This document shows, piece by piece, positions 11,246 through 23,989 of a stretch of 64,000 nt of DNA; within the stretch, counting starts at the first letter, position 1, and each line of letters starts with the position of its first letter. The stretch covers positions 482,976 to 546,975 of the forward strand of contig QRDG01000062.1 in assembly GCA_012064385.1 (NCBI GenBank), read 5' to 3'. The stretch is from Puccinellia tenuiflora. Its lineage: Eukaryota; Streptophyta; Magnoliopsida; Poales; Poaceae. Under the pieces are notes generated by a model. It did not search any database. It was not told the DNA's origin and saw nothing but the letters and a program-made list of their open reading frames with translations. The translations under genes were made by a program, and so were the position numbers.

Positions 11246-12358
11246 CAACTTGCTGGTAGTTGAGGACAAGACCATCATAAAAACAAAATCCAAAGGCCCC
11301 TGCCTCCCGTGTCGCTCTCCTTGGGCGACACCGGAGTTCCCAACCCTAGCTGCCTCAAGCCCCCTCTCCGACGTCCTCTCCCTCTCAGCCGCCGGCGGCG
11401 GCCGCCGGCGGCGGCGGGGCCCTTCGTCTCCTTCGTCCTCCAGCCAAGAGCCTCTCTCGTGCTCTCTTCCCCAACTTGCTGTGACCTTTTGCTGGCCTCG
11501 ATCTGAATTTTTTGGCAGTGGTTTTGGTCTTTGTTGGCACATGGTGCTGCTCCCTGGCAGGGGTTTGAAGGAGCCGTCATGCTGCCGTTCGGTCCAGGGA
11601 GTCGGCCGCTGGCCGGATCTGACCTGGGGGTCGATCTGCGGCCATAGCCATGGCCTCCGCGCTTGGCCAGGTCGGCTGGGTCGCAGCAGGGTTGGTCGGA
11701 GTCGGGTGATGGGGTTGTAGGTGTCGGAGGTGCGCCCGTGCGGCAGCCGGGTTGGCTGGCTGCATGGGTGCGGCTCGTCCTTGTTTTTGGGAGACTGGTA
11801 AGGTAGACTTCCTTGGCTCTGGAGCGACGGCTCCGAGTGGTTGACACGACGGCTCCCTTGCAGCGGGGGCCACTGCGTGGGTGCTGGTCGATGGTCTTGG
11901 CTGTGAGGGAAGAAAGATGGCTGGTGCGGGAGGCATTCGTGGTGTTGGAGTTGTTTCTTCGACATCTACTTCCCAATTCCAGACGTCGCCTACCCCGGTC
12001 TGCTCCACTCCGACCTCACCTCTCCGTGAGTACCTTCTTTTGTGCCTTGTCATTTTTGCCCTTGCTGCCTTGGATAGAGCGGCGGCAAGGTTGGCCATGA
12101 TGAGATCTTCCTGTTGCGGGTGAGGTGTGTTGGCAGGTGGTCTTCGTGGACGGTGTCCCATATTCGGGCGAAAGCCTTTCTCAACGATGTCGGAGCCGGT
12201 GACGTCGACACTCTCAGAGCGCCGCTTCCCTCCCTGGAGGAGGCATTGAGGATTGGGCCCCTCCACCATTGGCTCCAGGTGAAAACCCTCGATTTGGTCG
12301 GCCGGACGGGGCAGCGGCGGCGCTCTTGTGTCGCTACCTTCTTGAAGGTGCTGCCTGG
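11246..12358. other. GC-rich block, possibly a LINE 5' region
   Basis: About 1.1 kb with high GC and (CGG)n-like runs near 11390-11425. The phrasing of 12120-12358 (a passage like GTGAAAACCCTCGATTTGGTC) recalls 5' regions of Triticeae LINEs. Long ORFs on both strands overlap each other and show no domain, so I treat them as GC-driven artefacts. It is cut off on the right by the Copia element at 12359. Confidence 0.35.
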
Positions 12359-15300
12359 TGAAAGTACGCATGGTCAACTAGAGGGGGGTGAATAAGCGAT
12401 TACCAATTTTAATTCTTCTTTGATTAATGAAGGCTTTAATAAAGTAAAGACAAGTTATCTAGATGTGCAACTAGATGAGAACACCCTAGGTGACAAGATA
12501 CAAGATACAAGTAAATGCGCAATGAAAAGTAAAGAATAAAAGTCACCGCAAGTGGACACGAGGATTTGCTTCCTGTAGTTACTTTCCAAGGGAAGTACGT
12601 CTACGTTGGAGAGGTGTGGAGCCTCATTGGCACTCCTACAAGCACGTTCGTGCTCACCCTATTCTCTGTGTGCTACTCCCGTGAGGGAATAACCCTTTCC
12701 ACTATGAAGTCGATTTGAAGGTGTTGACCACACTTTTACACCAAGGTTGGGGCTCTCCACAAAGAGTTGGAGACTCTCAACAATTTCCCGGAGCTTCTCA
12801 CAACACAATGAAGCTTCGAAACTCGCACTTGCTCATAGAGTTCCAAAGAATCCCCAAGAGCCTACAAGATCCATAAGAGATTAATGGTGGGATTCGAAAT
12901 TCCTTCGGTGAAAGGTTAGATCAAGGTCTCCTCCTTCACTCCTCAAAAGATCAAGAAGATTGGTGCAAGGGAGTGGGAGATCTAGGCAATTTTAGCTTGG
13001 GATCATTAATGGAGGAGAGAGAAACTGGAGCCTTCAAGTCCAAGGAGGAAGATGGCCTCCTCAAATGGCCCTTTCCTCCAATCCAGTCGTTAGGGGCGAA
13101 ATCCCGCCGGCCCGGTAGTACTGGCCCCAAGCCCGGTACTTCCGGACGCTTTCTTTTGTGCTCATCAACGGTCTTCTCATAAAAACTCCAAACCTACCTC
13201 CCAGTACTTCCGCGGATGGGCCCGGTAGTATCGGCAAGCCGGTACTTCCGGCTTCAATTCCGGCGCACTTCCGAAAAAAACTCGAGGTACACATGGGTCT
13301 ATTTCTTCAAGAAGAAGAGTGAGACTCAACAAAAGGTGATTGATTTCATCAACATGGCTCAACGCCAATATCAAGGGAAGATCATGGTGATTAGAAGTGA
13401 CAATGGGTCTGAGTTCAAGAACTACACTGTGGAGGGTTTTCTTTGTGAAGATGGGATTGCTCATCAATATTCCACTCCATATGCACCTCAACAAAATGGT
13501 GTTGTGGAGAGGAAGAACCGGACTCTTATGGATGCGGCTAGGACCATGATTGCGTAGTTATCCTCCACATATAATTTTTGGGTTGAAGCTGTAGCCACCG
13601 CATGTCATGCTACCAACCGGTTATATCTTCGCAAGATCATCAACAAGACTCCCTATGAGATCCTCCTCGGTAAGAAGTCGGACTTATCTTATTTCCGGGT
13701 CTTCGGTTGCAAATACTTCATAAAAAAGAAAGGTACACGTGTATGTAAATTTTAAACTAGATCCCTTGGGGGCATATTTGTTGGTTACTCCGCAAGTTCA
13801 CACGCCGATAGAGTCTACAACAAGTCCACCAGACAAGTTGAAGAAGCTTGGGATGTGCAATTTGACGAGGATAATGGCTCCCAAGGAGCACGTATTGATC
13901 CTTTGGTTGTAGGTGATGTAATTCCTCCAATCGCTATAAGAAGAATAGGTGTGGGAGAGATCCGCCCCGTTGAGGAACCCCTTGTGGCGGAAGGAGAAGG
14001 ACAATTCTCTACCCATGTGGAGCCATCACCAATTCCATGTGTTCCCTATGTGTCTCCGGAAGCTAATCAAGATCAAATGCCAAGCCCTAAAGCTAGTGAG
14101 CAAGATCAGGGATAAGATCATCCCATTGTTGATGAAGCCCCACCTAGTGGTGACCCTTCACCAATTGATGTCCATGGCCAAACTCAAGATGACATAGAAG
14201 GCCAAGCTCAAAATGAAGTCTGAGATAACTCTCAATGCCCCAATGATGAAGGAGATGATCAAGCCACATCACAAGAATCCTCAGAGGAGATGAGAGAAAG
14301 AAGAGCAAGAAAAAGTGATCGTCGTCTTGAGCGTTGTGAGTACACTTTGGACACGGCCCTTGGAGACGTTCGTGCCAAGGTTTCCACTAGAAGGCAATTG
14401 GCAAACTTTAGCACTCACCATGCCTTTGTCTCCGTCATCGAGCCCAAGAAGATATATGAAGCTCTTGAAGATCAAGATTGGCTTGAAGCCATGCATGATG
14501 AGCTACGTCATTGGAACCAAGTGGGCTTTCAAGAACAAGCAAGATGCAAATGTTATAGTGATCCGCAACAAGGCAAGGTTAGTGGCTCAAGGGTTTTCCC
14601 AAGTGGAAGGCATAGACTTCGGTGAAACCTTTGCTCCTGTTGCCCGTCTTGAATCAATATGTATCTTGCCTGCATATGCTTCTCGTCATAACTTTAAATT
14701 GCAACAAATAGATGTTAAGAGTGCTTTTCTTAATGGCCCCCATAAATGAGTTGGTATATGTCAAGCAAACTCTGGGGTTCGAGGATCCCAACTTTCCCGA
14801 TCATGTCTATAAAGTAGACAAAGCTCTCTATGGACTCAAACAAGCACCCCGTGCTTGGTACGAGCACCTTAGAGAGTTCCTAGTAGATTGTGGATTCCAA
14901 GTTGGAGTAATTGATCCCACACTCTTTACCAAAAGGGTTGGAGGTGACTTTTTCATATGCCAACTTTATGTGGATGATATCATTTTTGGCTCGTCTAACA
15001 CTCGATTCAATGATGAGTTTGCTAAGTTGATGTTAGACAAATTTGACATGTCTATGATGGGGGAGTTAGAATTCTTTCTTGGCTTTGAGATCAAGCAATT
15101 GAGAGAAGGCACTTTTATCAATCAAGCCAACTACACCCGTGACATGCTCAAGAGGTTCAAGTTTGAAGATGCCAAAGGTTGCAAGTCTCCCATGCCCACA
15201 TCCACCGATTTATATCCGAACCATCTTGGGAAGGATGTGGATCAAAAGGATACCGTTCCATGATTGGCTCTTTGCTTTGCCTTTGTGCATCTAGGCTGGA

Positions 15301-17104
15301 TATTATGTTTAGTGCGGGCATGTGGATCAAAAGGTATATCGTTCCATGATCCGCTCCTAAAGAGAGCCATTATACGGAGGTTAAGCGAATCTTTCGATAT
15401 TTAGTTCATACCCCAAGCTTTGGTCTTTGGTTTCCCAAGGGTTCGGATTTCACTCTCATGGGGTACTCGGATGCGGATTATGCGGGTGACAAGAAGGATA
15501 GGAAGTCAACTTTCTGGTAGGTCTTTGGTGTGTTGGCCTTCCAAGAAGCAAAATTGTGTTGACCTATCCACCACCGAAGCCGAGTACATCTCCGCGGCAA
15601 GTTGTTGTGCACAATTATTGTGGATGAGGCAAACTTTGAAGGATTTCGGTGTCATTATTGACAAAGTGCCTCTTTTGTGCGACAACCAAAGTGCCATCAA
15701 GATTGCCCACAACCCGGTGCAACACGCCAAGACGAAGCATATTGAAATCCGTCATCATTTCATCCGGGAGCATGTTGAAATAGGTGATATTGAGCTCTCC
15801 TATGTTGGCACCAAGGATCAACTTGCCGATATCTTCACAAAGGCCCTTAATGTTCAAAGGTTTCTAGAGTTGAGGAATGAACTAAATGTCGTGGATTCGA
15901 GTAACTTTGAGTGACCGTGTCGCACATGCCCATGGTAGACATTCTATCTACTTTAGATGTAGGCATGGATATAGGGGGAGTGTAGTTCAATTCATGAGCC
16001 AACACTTCTCATATTATTCACAAATAGACAAATCTTGCAATATAGTCACTTCGTGACAAATTGTGCTTCAACGATGAGTTTTGAGTGAGAACCCAAGATA
16101 CATCTTCGCGGTGTCTCACTCTACTATACTCATACATGGTGGCTTCGGCCACCGACCTCCTCATGTGAGGAGTTGGTTCATTTGGTTTCTCATTTGGTTC
16201 TTCTTAGACCTATATGCGTCAATATGTGCGTCTTATGGAAAAACACTCATAAATTGGCTTTTCAAGTTGCCTCTTGCAATTTTGAGTGTCGTACCATCCT
16301 ATGACAGTTTATGTCTTCTATCCTATGCCAAAACCTCTTCCCATAAGCCTCTCTCATTCAAAGTGCTCAAAAACTCCTGTTTACGGTATGATGTGAAGAG
16401 AAACGGCGGCACTACCGCAGGAACCGGCAGTATTACCACTGCTGCGGACTTGCTTGGGCAGTTCGCGCGGCGTGGGAATTCGCCGGCTCCCTCTATAGTA
16501 CCCAAGCGCCGGTACTACCGCCAAGCCTGGTGGTACTACCGCTGCTGCGGGTTCGCAGCACGTGGGGTACCTCCTAGCTTGTCAGCAGGGACCAGGAGCA
16601 GCACTACCGCTCACGGGGGTTCTCTGGGAAATTGACTAGGGCATGGGGTGGGGAGAGATTTTCCCCAAATCTCATCTTCCCCACATGCGCCCCCACGTCT
16701 CTCCTTCAAGAACTGTTGTCGCCTCCCCTCTTGCAGCCACCGGATTGGGGGCTCCCTCGGGCTCGGGACTCGCTCTCCGCTCCTCCTTGGGGCTCCTCCG
16801 CCTCACCCTTCCCCGATGTCCTAAGATGGAAGATGGCGTGGGCCCTACCTCTCTCTCTCATCTTGTTGACGTATGGAGATGCACTAGGAGTTCTCTACCT
16901 TAGTTCCATGTGTAGGATGTTGGTAGATGCGCTCTCACATTGATTTGGAACCACCTTGTAAGATTTTTGTCGAAATTTCTCTAGGGTTGCTTCCATGCCT
17001 CTAGGGTTTCATTTCTACGTCAATTTCGCATAGATGTTACCATTTCATTGTGTCTTGAGTTGTTTAGCATGCTTATCTATATTCCCTCCCTGTCCATTGC
17101 TTAC
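12359..17104 (+). mobile_element. Copia retrotransposon, internally deleted, 3' LTR missing
   Basis: Starts TGAAAGTACG with CTAGAGGGGGGTGAATAAGC shortly after, the same LTR start type as the solo LTR at 37143-39356. Only about 900 bp of LTR-like sequence precede the integrase core, so the LTR end, primer site, gag, protease and integrase N-terminus are deleted. Integrase, reverse transcriptase and RNase H follow to 15914. A purine-rich tract, ATAGGGGGAG, lies at about 15971. The next 1.1 kb include GGTACTACCGC-type repeats (16393-16620). No 3' LTR is seen before element B starts at 17105. SIRE/Maximus-like by organisation, but not proven. Confidence 0.75.
13285..15914 (+). pseudogene. Copia pol: integrase, RT, RNase H (broken)
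   Basis: The integrase core begins at the SRYTWVYFF motif and carries the catalytic Asp in RSDNGSEF (codon 13399-13401) and the Glu-bearing ERKNRTLMD block. Reverse transcriptase has the YVDD active site at 14967-14978 and the KALYGLKQAPRAWYE block. RNase H contains DLSTTEAEYISA and the C-terminal LADIFTKAL motif. Breaks seen: in-frame stops at 13556, about 13753, 14113 and 14221; frame changes at about 14510 and 14745; and a disturbed, partly repeated stretch at 15236-15420. It cannot make a working polyprotein. Confidence 0.9.
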
Positions 17105-19088
17105 TGATACGTCCAAAACGTATCTATAATTTTTGATTGTTTCATGCTACTTTTATGCCTTTGACACTTGTTTTCATATTAAGTTTATGATTTATTTGGA
17201 CTAACCTATTAATAGTTGCAAAAGTGCACAATGTTCTGGTTTTACACTTTAATGTGTAGGAATCACTTGGAAATTGGCAAAAACGCAAAAGGAGACTTGT
17301 TGGAGGTCGACTCTGACTTTTCTTAAATCATTCCATTCAAACAGATTTCAGAGATCGTAAGTTTGAGACCTGAACACGACGTCAACTAAAGATCTCACAA
17401 CGGACAAAGTTGTGGGAAATTTCTATAGCTTTAATTTAAGTTCAAGAACAGCCTAATTGGAAGTCCGTAGCTCCGGGAAACCCCGTTTTACTGAAGGTCA
17501 AATATCTGATTACGGGATTCCGAAAGTTGGTTACGTGATTGACTCCAACTCTTACCAAACTTGGAGGATTCGACCAAGCCACGACTTTGGGACCTCATTA
17601 AGGATGTGAGGGGTCCCTAGAAAGTTTCTAGAGGTTCCCAAGAGCCCTTGGATCAAGGGGCCATCAATCGGAAGGTCGGGAAGCATTGTCTCCACCTATA
17701 TAAAGAGAGGAAACCCTAATTCTGGGGGAGCCACCAAAAGCCACGAATTTGCCTCCCCCTTGGCTCTCATCTACAAGGGGGAGGGCTCCTCTATAGCACC
17801 AAGAAGTCATTGAGGAAGGGGGTTAGGGGCGGCACACCCCTTGTGGCCGGCCGGCGCAGGAGGAGCCCCCTGCGCCACGCCGCTGGCTGCCGCCGGCCCC
17901 GCTTTACCTCTTCCTCCATGGCCGCCGCCTTCACCACCATCTCCATCGTCAATTCCTCCTTGTATGCAGTGGTTCATCCTCCCACACACCTCTGTGCCCC
18001 TCTATGTAAACATGGTGTTTGATGCTATAAATTATTATCCTTTGATCTATTTCATGTTTGTGTAGTTTCTTTTGTCTTATGGTTGAATTATTGAATATCT
18101 TTGGTTGATTCGAGTTGTATGTTGATATGGTACAGTCCTTTGGTGCCATTATATTTATGCGCGCATGGATCATCATCATAGGGTTTGTAGTATGTGTAAG
18201 AGGAAGGGGGAAGTTCTGCCGGATTGATAGAAACCTAAGAACTCGAACCGGAATCTTACATGTATGGGATAAAAAGGACCTTAAACTTAATGCTATGGTT
18301 TGGGAAATCTTAATGAATTGTTAGTATTTGCGGAAGCTTGCTAACGTTCCAATCATATAGTATGTGTAATCACAAGTAGTTGAGTACATGAATATTTGCC
18401 TCTCCCGCATAGAAAACCGCATCGAAGACAATGAACCAAGTAGCTTACTGCATGCGCTTTACTTAATGCAAATGTCTGTTGCTTGCAACTTAGTACCGTT
18501 GGGTGACAGGCTGGATAGCGATCCCACGGTGGACTTTTTAGACAAAGATGCAGTTGAACTCAACGGTCTTTGTTCATTGTCGTGATGCCTACATAAATAT
18601 TATCATGTTCTCTATGTCATAGCTAGATTAAGTTTGTGTTATAATCTTGTCAATTGCCTAGCTGTAATTTGTTTACCGATCATATGAGTGTTTTATTTAC
18701 TTGAGAGACTCCACTAATGAACCCATGGCCCCCGGTCCATCTTTTTACATTGATTGCAACCTTTATTCATCACTTTTCATCATCATTACTCCTCTTGTCC
18801 ACTTTCATATTTTCATCTATTTCACTATACAATTAACCGCTTTGTTTTCTGCGAGACCGGAAAGATTGACAACCTTTCCGCCGTTGGGGGCAAAGTAATT
18901 GGTTGAGTGTGTGCAGGTCCACGTCTGTTGAAGATTAAGTGCCAGAGATCTTCAACATTCACTTTGTTGTTCATTTCAAAGTCCTACTGGTTCGATAAAC
19001 CTCGGTTCGTTAACGAGGGAAAACTGCTACTTACTACACCCACGCCTTCGCTTGGGGCGCAACCCAACGCTACCATCACCGATCATCA
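17105..19088 (+). repeat. 5' LTR of element B
   Basis: Opens TGATACGTCCAAAACGTATC and closes GATCATCA, ten bases before the primer site, giving a TGAT/ATCA terminal pair and a length of 1984 bp. A TATATAAAGAGAGG promoter-like motif lies at about 17697-17710. ORFs within 17807-18065 and around 16650-16940 are incidental. Confidence 0.85.
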
Positions 19089-19098
19089 AGCAGTTTTC

Positions 19099-19116
19099 TG
19101 GCGCCGTTGCCGGGGA
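19099..19116 (+). other. Primer-binding site of element B
   Basis: TGGCGCCGTTGCCGGGGA, identical to the intact site of element A, complementary to a tRNA 3' end (Asp type). Confidence 0.85.
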
Positions 19117-19281
19117 CTTTGGAGCTAAAGCAAGGGGAGTCTCATACTCTCAATCACTTTACTTTGTTTTTGTCTTGCTTGCTTTATTTCTCATTTAGTT
19201 TATTTTTCTTGTTGTAAAATTTTAAAAGCCAAAAAAATTAGTGTAGTCTTTATTCCTGTCTTCTAATTTTATCTTATCATT

Positions 19282-20379
19282 ATGTCTTCCACTGAAAACA
19301 CCAAGTTGTGTGACTTTACTAGCACTAATAACAATGATTTCATATGCTCTCCAATTGCTCCACCCGCTACTAAAGCGGAATCTTATGAAATTAAGCCTGC
19401 CTTGCTAAATCTTGTTATGAAAGAGCAATTTTCTGGTGCTAGTACTGATGATGCCGCCTCTTATTTAAATAACTTTGTTGAGTTATGTGATATGCAAAAA
19501 TATAAAGAGGTAGAAAGTGACATCATAAAACTGAAGTTTTTCCCTTTCTCTTTGAGAGGGAGAGCAAAATAATGGTTATTGTCTTTGCCTAGAAATAGCA
19601 TTGATTCTTGGACTAAATGCAAAGATGCTTTTATTGTAAAATATTATCCACCTGCTAAAATCATACAATTGAGGAGTAACATTATGAACTTTAGACAATT
19701 TTATAATGAACATGTTGCTCAAGCTTGGGAGAGAATGAAATCTATGGTTAAAAATTGTCCCACGCATGGATTAACTACATGGATGGTTATCCAAACTTTT
19801 TATGCAGGTTGGAATTTTTCTTCAAGGAACCTCTTGGACTCGGCCGCGGGAGGCACCTTTATGTCCACCACATTAGGTGCAGCAACTAAACTCTTGGATG
19901 AGATGATGACAAATTATTCACAATGGCATACCGAAAGAGCTCCAAGTGGTAAGAAAGTAAATTATGTCGAGGAAATTTCCTCATTGAGTGAGAAGGTTGA
20001 TATGATTATGTCTATGCTAGCTACCAATCAGTCCTCTATTGATCCTAATAATGTCCCACTTTCTTCATTAATTTCCCAAGAAAAGGATCAAGTTGATGTT
20101 AATTTTCTCAATAGAAATAACTTCAACAATAATGCTTATCGAAATAATTTTGGTAGTACCAACTATAAGCCTTATCCTCCCAATAATGGCAACTCATATG
20201 GTAATTCCAATGGTAATTCTTATAATTCTAATAAGAATGTGTCCTCTGATCTTGAAAATGTTTTAAAGGAATTTATCACTTCACAAAGAGCTTTCAACAA
20301 AACCGTTGAAGAAAACCTTGAAAAACTTGATAGTCTTGTCTCTAAAGTGGAAAATCTTGCTCATGATGTTAAATTTTAA
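19282..20379 (+). pseudogene. Gag of element B (one internal stop)
   Basis: Encodes a capsid-type protein beginning MSSTENTKLCDF. It contains the retrotransposon-gag core, with LRGRAK followed after the stop by W-LSLPRNSI-SW, then KYYPPAKI, and a C-terminal Asn-rich tract (NNGNSYGNSNGNSYNSN, about 20182-20235). An in-frame TAA at 19570-19572 breaks it in the middle of the core. No CCHC zinc knuckle is visible. The Asn-rich tail and a coiled-coil-like end (LEKLDSLVSKVENL) are its other features. Confidence 0.85.
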
Positions 20380-20519
20380 AAATTAGAACCACTCCTCTTC
20401 AAGACAAGCCTACTGAATCTTTGAATGCTCTTTCTATCCAAATTAATAATAATGAGAGGATGTTAGCTCGCTTGCATGCTAGGTAGGCTAGAGAAGAAGA
20501 AGAAGCTAGAATTGCTGAA

Positions 20520-21269
20520 ATGAATAGAAAAACTGTTAAAGTTTATACTATCCAAACTACTAATGAGGATCCTTCTAGCCTATTCAAAGATGATGAAATT
20601 GATTTTGATAATTTCAATCTTACTAAAGTCATAAAGTTACTACAAAAACTTTCTAAGTCACCAGATGCTAGTAAATTAAATATTGCATTCACTAAACATA
20701 TTACCGATGCTCTTATCAAGGCTAGGAAAGAAAAGCTTAAGCTAGAAACTTCTATTCCTAGAAAATTACAAGATGGATGGGAACCCACTATTAAGATGAG
20801 AATAAATGACTTTGATTGTAATGCTTTGTGTGATTTTGGTGCTAGTATTTCTGTTATGCCTAAAAGTTTCTATGAAATGCTTAATTTAAATCCTTTGGAA
20901 GAATGCTATTTAAATGTTCATCTTGCTGATTCTTCTAAAAAGAAACCTTTGGGTAGAGTTGATGATATTCTTATTGTTGTTAATGATAACTATGTTCCCG
21001 TTGATTTTATTGTTATGGACATTGAGTGTAATGCTTCTTGTCCTATTATTTTGGGAAGACCGTTTTTGAGAACCGTTGGTGCTATTATTGATATGAAAGA
21101 GGGAAATATAAGATTTCAGTTCCCTCTTAAAAGAGGGATGGAACACTTCCCTAGAAATAGAAAGAAGCTTCCTTTTGAATCAATCATAAGGTCAAGCTAT
21201 GCTCTTGATGTTACAAAGGCCTCCGAAAAAATTTCATATTTGGCATTGCGCCTAGCTAAAAGGCGTTAA
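20520..21269 (+). CDS. Aspartic protease domain of element B
   Basis: A 249-codon ORF with a retropepsin active site of the form DFGASISVMP (Asp codon at 20832-20834) and the downstream ILGRPFLRT motif at about 21050. These are standard for plant Gypsy proteases that process Gag. The coding frame is open upstream to a stop at about 20486, so the ATG at 20520 is only the first convenient start; in the parent element it was probably fused to gag. The ORF closes with a stop and no reverse transcriptase follows. Confidence 0.75.
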   Translation: MNRKTVKVYTIQTTNEDPSSLFKDDEIDFDNFNLTKVIKLLQKLSKSPDASKLNIAFTKHITDALIKARKEKLKLETSIPRKLQDGWEPTIKMRINDFDCNALCDFGASISVMPKSFYEMLNLNPLEECYLNVHLADSSKKKPLGRVDDILIVVNDNYVPVDFIVMDIECNASCPIILGRPFLRTVGAIIDMKEGNIRFQFPLKRGMEHFPRNRKKLPFESIIRSSYALDVTKASEKISYLALRLAKRR

Positions 21270-23817
21270 AGAAAAGCGCTTGTTGGGAGACAACCCATCT
21301 TTTACTTTCAGTTTGTTTTTGCTTTTCTTGAGTCATGGAGTTGTTGCCCCTGTAGCAACTTCATGGTATCTTTTTGTTTTGGTTTTTTGTGCCAAGTTTA
21401 GCCTCTAATGCATTGAAAGTGCAAGGTATTGTTTTGTTGTCCAGAAATAGATTCTATGCGCCTGTTGCAGAAAATCTCGAACAATCCCTGAATTTTATCT
21501 TTTTCTGATATTTTTATACAGCAAGCCTGATACTTTTATCTATCTTTCGTTAGTTTTGATTTTTCTTATTTGAGCTACAGAAGTGCCTTGAAAAATTCGA
21601 TCTTTATAGACTGTTCAGTTTTTGATAGATTCTGCTTTTATTTTGTATTCGTCTCTTTTACTATCGTCAAATGTGATACTCTAGAGGTGGAGTGTCATAT
21701 TGAGGCTTAGTAAACATTAGCTAATGCCAAATAAATTTGTTTGCAATTTGTCTTGAGTTGAACACATGTGCATTTTAATTTATGAGCACTAACCCTCTAA
21801 TCAGTTTATGAGAAGTTTTGTGTGAAGTGAGTTTTTAAGTTCCAAATGAGAGGATAATGAAGAAATTGAAGATGGATCAGAGCTCAAGCTTGGGGATGCC
21901 CCCATTGCACCCCTTCTGAATATCAAGAACCATCAAGCATCTAAGCTTGGGGATGCCCAAGGCATCCCCTCCTCTTTATCGACTATCATAAGGTCGTCTT
22001 CGTTGAACTACGTTTTTATCACTTTACATATTATGTGCTATGCTTGGAGCGTCTTTTTGCTTTCAGTTTTGTTTTGTTTGTTTGCTGGTCATATCCTTGT
22101 TGGATCCTAGCTTTATTTGTGTGAGAGAGAGGCACGCTCCGCTTTTTCTTTTGAATACTCCTTTGCTTCGCTTATATCTTGTTGAGTATTCTTAGCTACT
22201 GTTTGTTTGCTAGTAAGCTCTCGCTTTTAGCTTTTATCTTGTTTAGAGCTGCTAGTTATTGATGTTAAACTCTCTTGTTCTTCACTTATACTTGTTGGAG
22301 AGTTGTTATTGATAAATTGCTTGAATTGTCAAAGTGACAAAATGCTATCCATGTGATATTGGAATGAAATGAAAGCCTGCGTAGTCTTGTTGATCATTGT
22401 GTGGATACTTGATGCTTCTCAATTGTTTTGATATATTAAGATGAATGCTTAAACTTGCTGGTTATTTGAGTGGAAATTGATTAGTAAAGAAATACAGTTA
22501 AAAGCTTGAAACTGTGTGGTGTTTCGTAGTTGTTAATTCATAAAGCTAATCTTTCCATCAAAAGAACTGTTTGGTCAACAAGGGAGACAGTGTGGAGTGT
22601 TTATGGTTATGATTGACTGATGTCTTATGTTACTCTGTTACCGGTTAATGTTGGATGTTTGCTTCAAATACCATTTTTTTTGCTAAGCCAAAAAAAAACT
22701 CTGTACTAAGTGTGATGTCCACTCGTGCATCCAAATCCCAAAGCCAAACTATCTTGCCAGCTGAGTCCACCATATCTACCTATGCATGGTATTTCCTACC
22801 ATTCCAAGTTAATTTGTCATGTGCTACCTTTAAAACCTTCAAAATACTCTCGTTTTGGTGCCTCTGTTTTCAAGCTCATGAGGAAGTAAGGAGGGGGTTC
22901 GTCATAGCTTATGTCGAGCAAGGTTTTTCTTTTATTTTTCTCCCCTCCCCCCCCCCCCCCCCCCCCTCCTCTATTTCACCCGGTGCTGATGGTTTACATC
23001 CTCACTTGAATCAACCCGAGAGCGGCTTAAGAAAAATATAAATATAACTCACCATTCTCCTCCGCGCAATGAAAATCTGAGAAATCAGCTCAAACATTGG
23101 TTAGTGGTGAAACAAAGGAGAAAGAGGAATGTACTCGTTCCTCTAAAACCAGCCGCTCTCACAACTCTAAAGACCTTGCTTGACATAGGGGACTAATGAG
23201 CTTCTGAGCTATGGAATCGTTGACGGAATTATGCATCTCTCAAAATTGCTTTTATCTCTGTTTTTCAAAATCAAAAAGCTCTAGCACATGACTAATCCCT
23301 GCTTCCCTCTGCGAAGGGCCTTTCTTTTACTTTTAAATGTTGAGTTAGTTTTCCTTTTCCTTCTATCTCCACCAAAGCAAACATACAGCATTGACCCTGG
23401 GTATCATTGATCATATTGCATCGTCAGATTAAACATGAATCTTTATATTGACTTTATCTATAAGATAAGCCGTTGGAAATTGAAGCTTTTTGCTAATATT
23501 TACATCTTCCTTTGTGTTGATTCTCAAACACTTTTGTCACGGAACCATTAACTTTGAGAATTAGTCAAATATGTGGGTCACATTGCTTTCATGTCTTTAA
23601 CGTACTATTTATGAAAGGTTTTGCTTGAATTATTCAACTTGGTTATTCATTTCTTTCTTGCTATCAACTATAGACAATTGTTTTGTATCACTTCACTCAC
23701 GTCTTATGCTTTACATTACTATCTTGATCAAGATTGTGTTGGTTGCATGTCTCATCAAAAATTATTTTGTTATCACTTACCTACTCGAGTACGAGTAGGA
23801 ATTAAGCTTGGGGATGC
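21270..23817 (+). other. 3' untranslated internal region of element B
   Basis: About 2.5 kb with no coding frame of note. The first 900 bases correspond to the minus-strand untranslated region of element A. Two AAGCTTGGGGATGCC motifs lie at about 21888 and 21943, and a third next to the 3' LTR. A 20-base poly-C run lies at 22947-22966. Confidence 0.7.
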
Positions 23818-23945
23818 TGATACGTGTCAAACGTATCTATAATTTTTGATTGATCCATGCTAGTTTTGTGATGTTGTCACATGTTTCTACTATCTTATTA
23901 CATCATTTTTATACCTTTTGTCGGACTAACCTATTGACAAGATGC
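23818..23945 (+). repeat. 3' LTR of element B, truncated
   Basis: Opens TGATACGTGTCAAACGTATC right after the polypurine-like tract. It matches the 5' LTR only patchily: after the first ~55 bases it diverges and reads GGACTAACCTATTGACAAGA followed by GCCCAGTACC, unlike 17210-17240. Similarity ends near 23945. Confidence 0.65.
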
Positions 23946-23989
23946 CCAGTACCAGTTTCTTGTTGTAGCCGGTGGAACAGCATAATATA

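Larger units (their letters stand above)
17105..23945 (+). mobile_element. Gypsy-type LTR retrotransposon B, gag-protease only
   Basis: 5' LTR 17105-19088, primer site 19099-19116, gag 19282-20379, protease 20520-21269, a long 3' untranslated region, polypurine-like AAGCTTGGGGATGC at 23804-23817, and the first ~128 bases of a 3' LTR from 23818. There is no reverse transcriptase, RNase H or integrase, so it depended on a partner element. The rest of the 3' LTR is gone, replaced by repeat and Harbinger-derived sequence after about 23945, so no target duplication can be checked. It is the same family as element A. Confidence 0.85.

Noticed and set aside
11171..12395. ORFs of 233-268 codons on the minus strand
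   Set aside because: High GC, no domain, and plus-strand ORFs of similar quality overlap them; composition is the simplest explanation.
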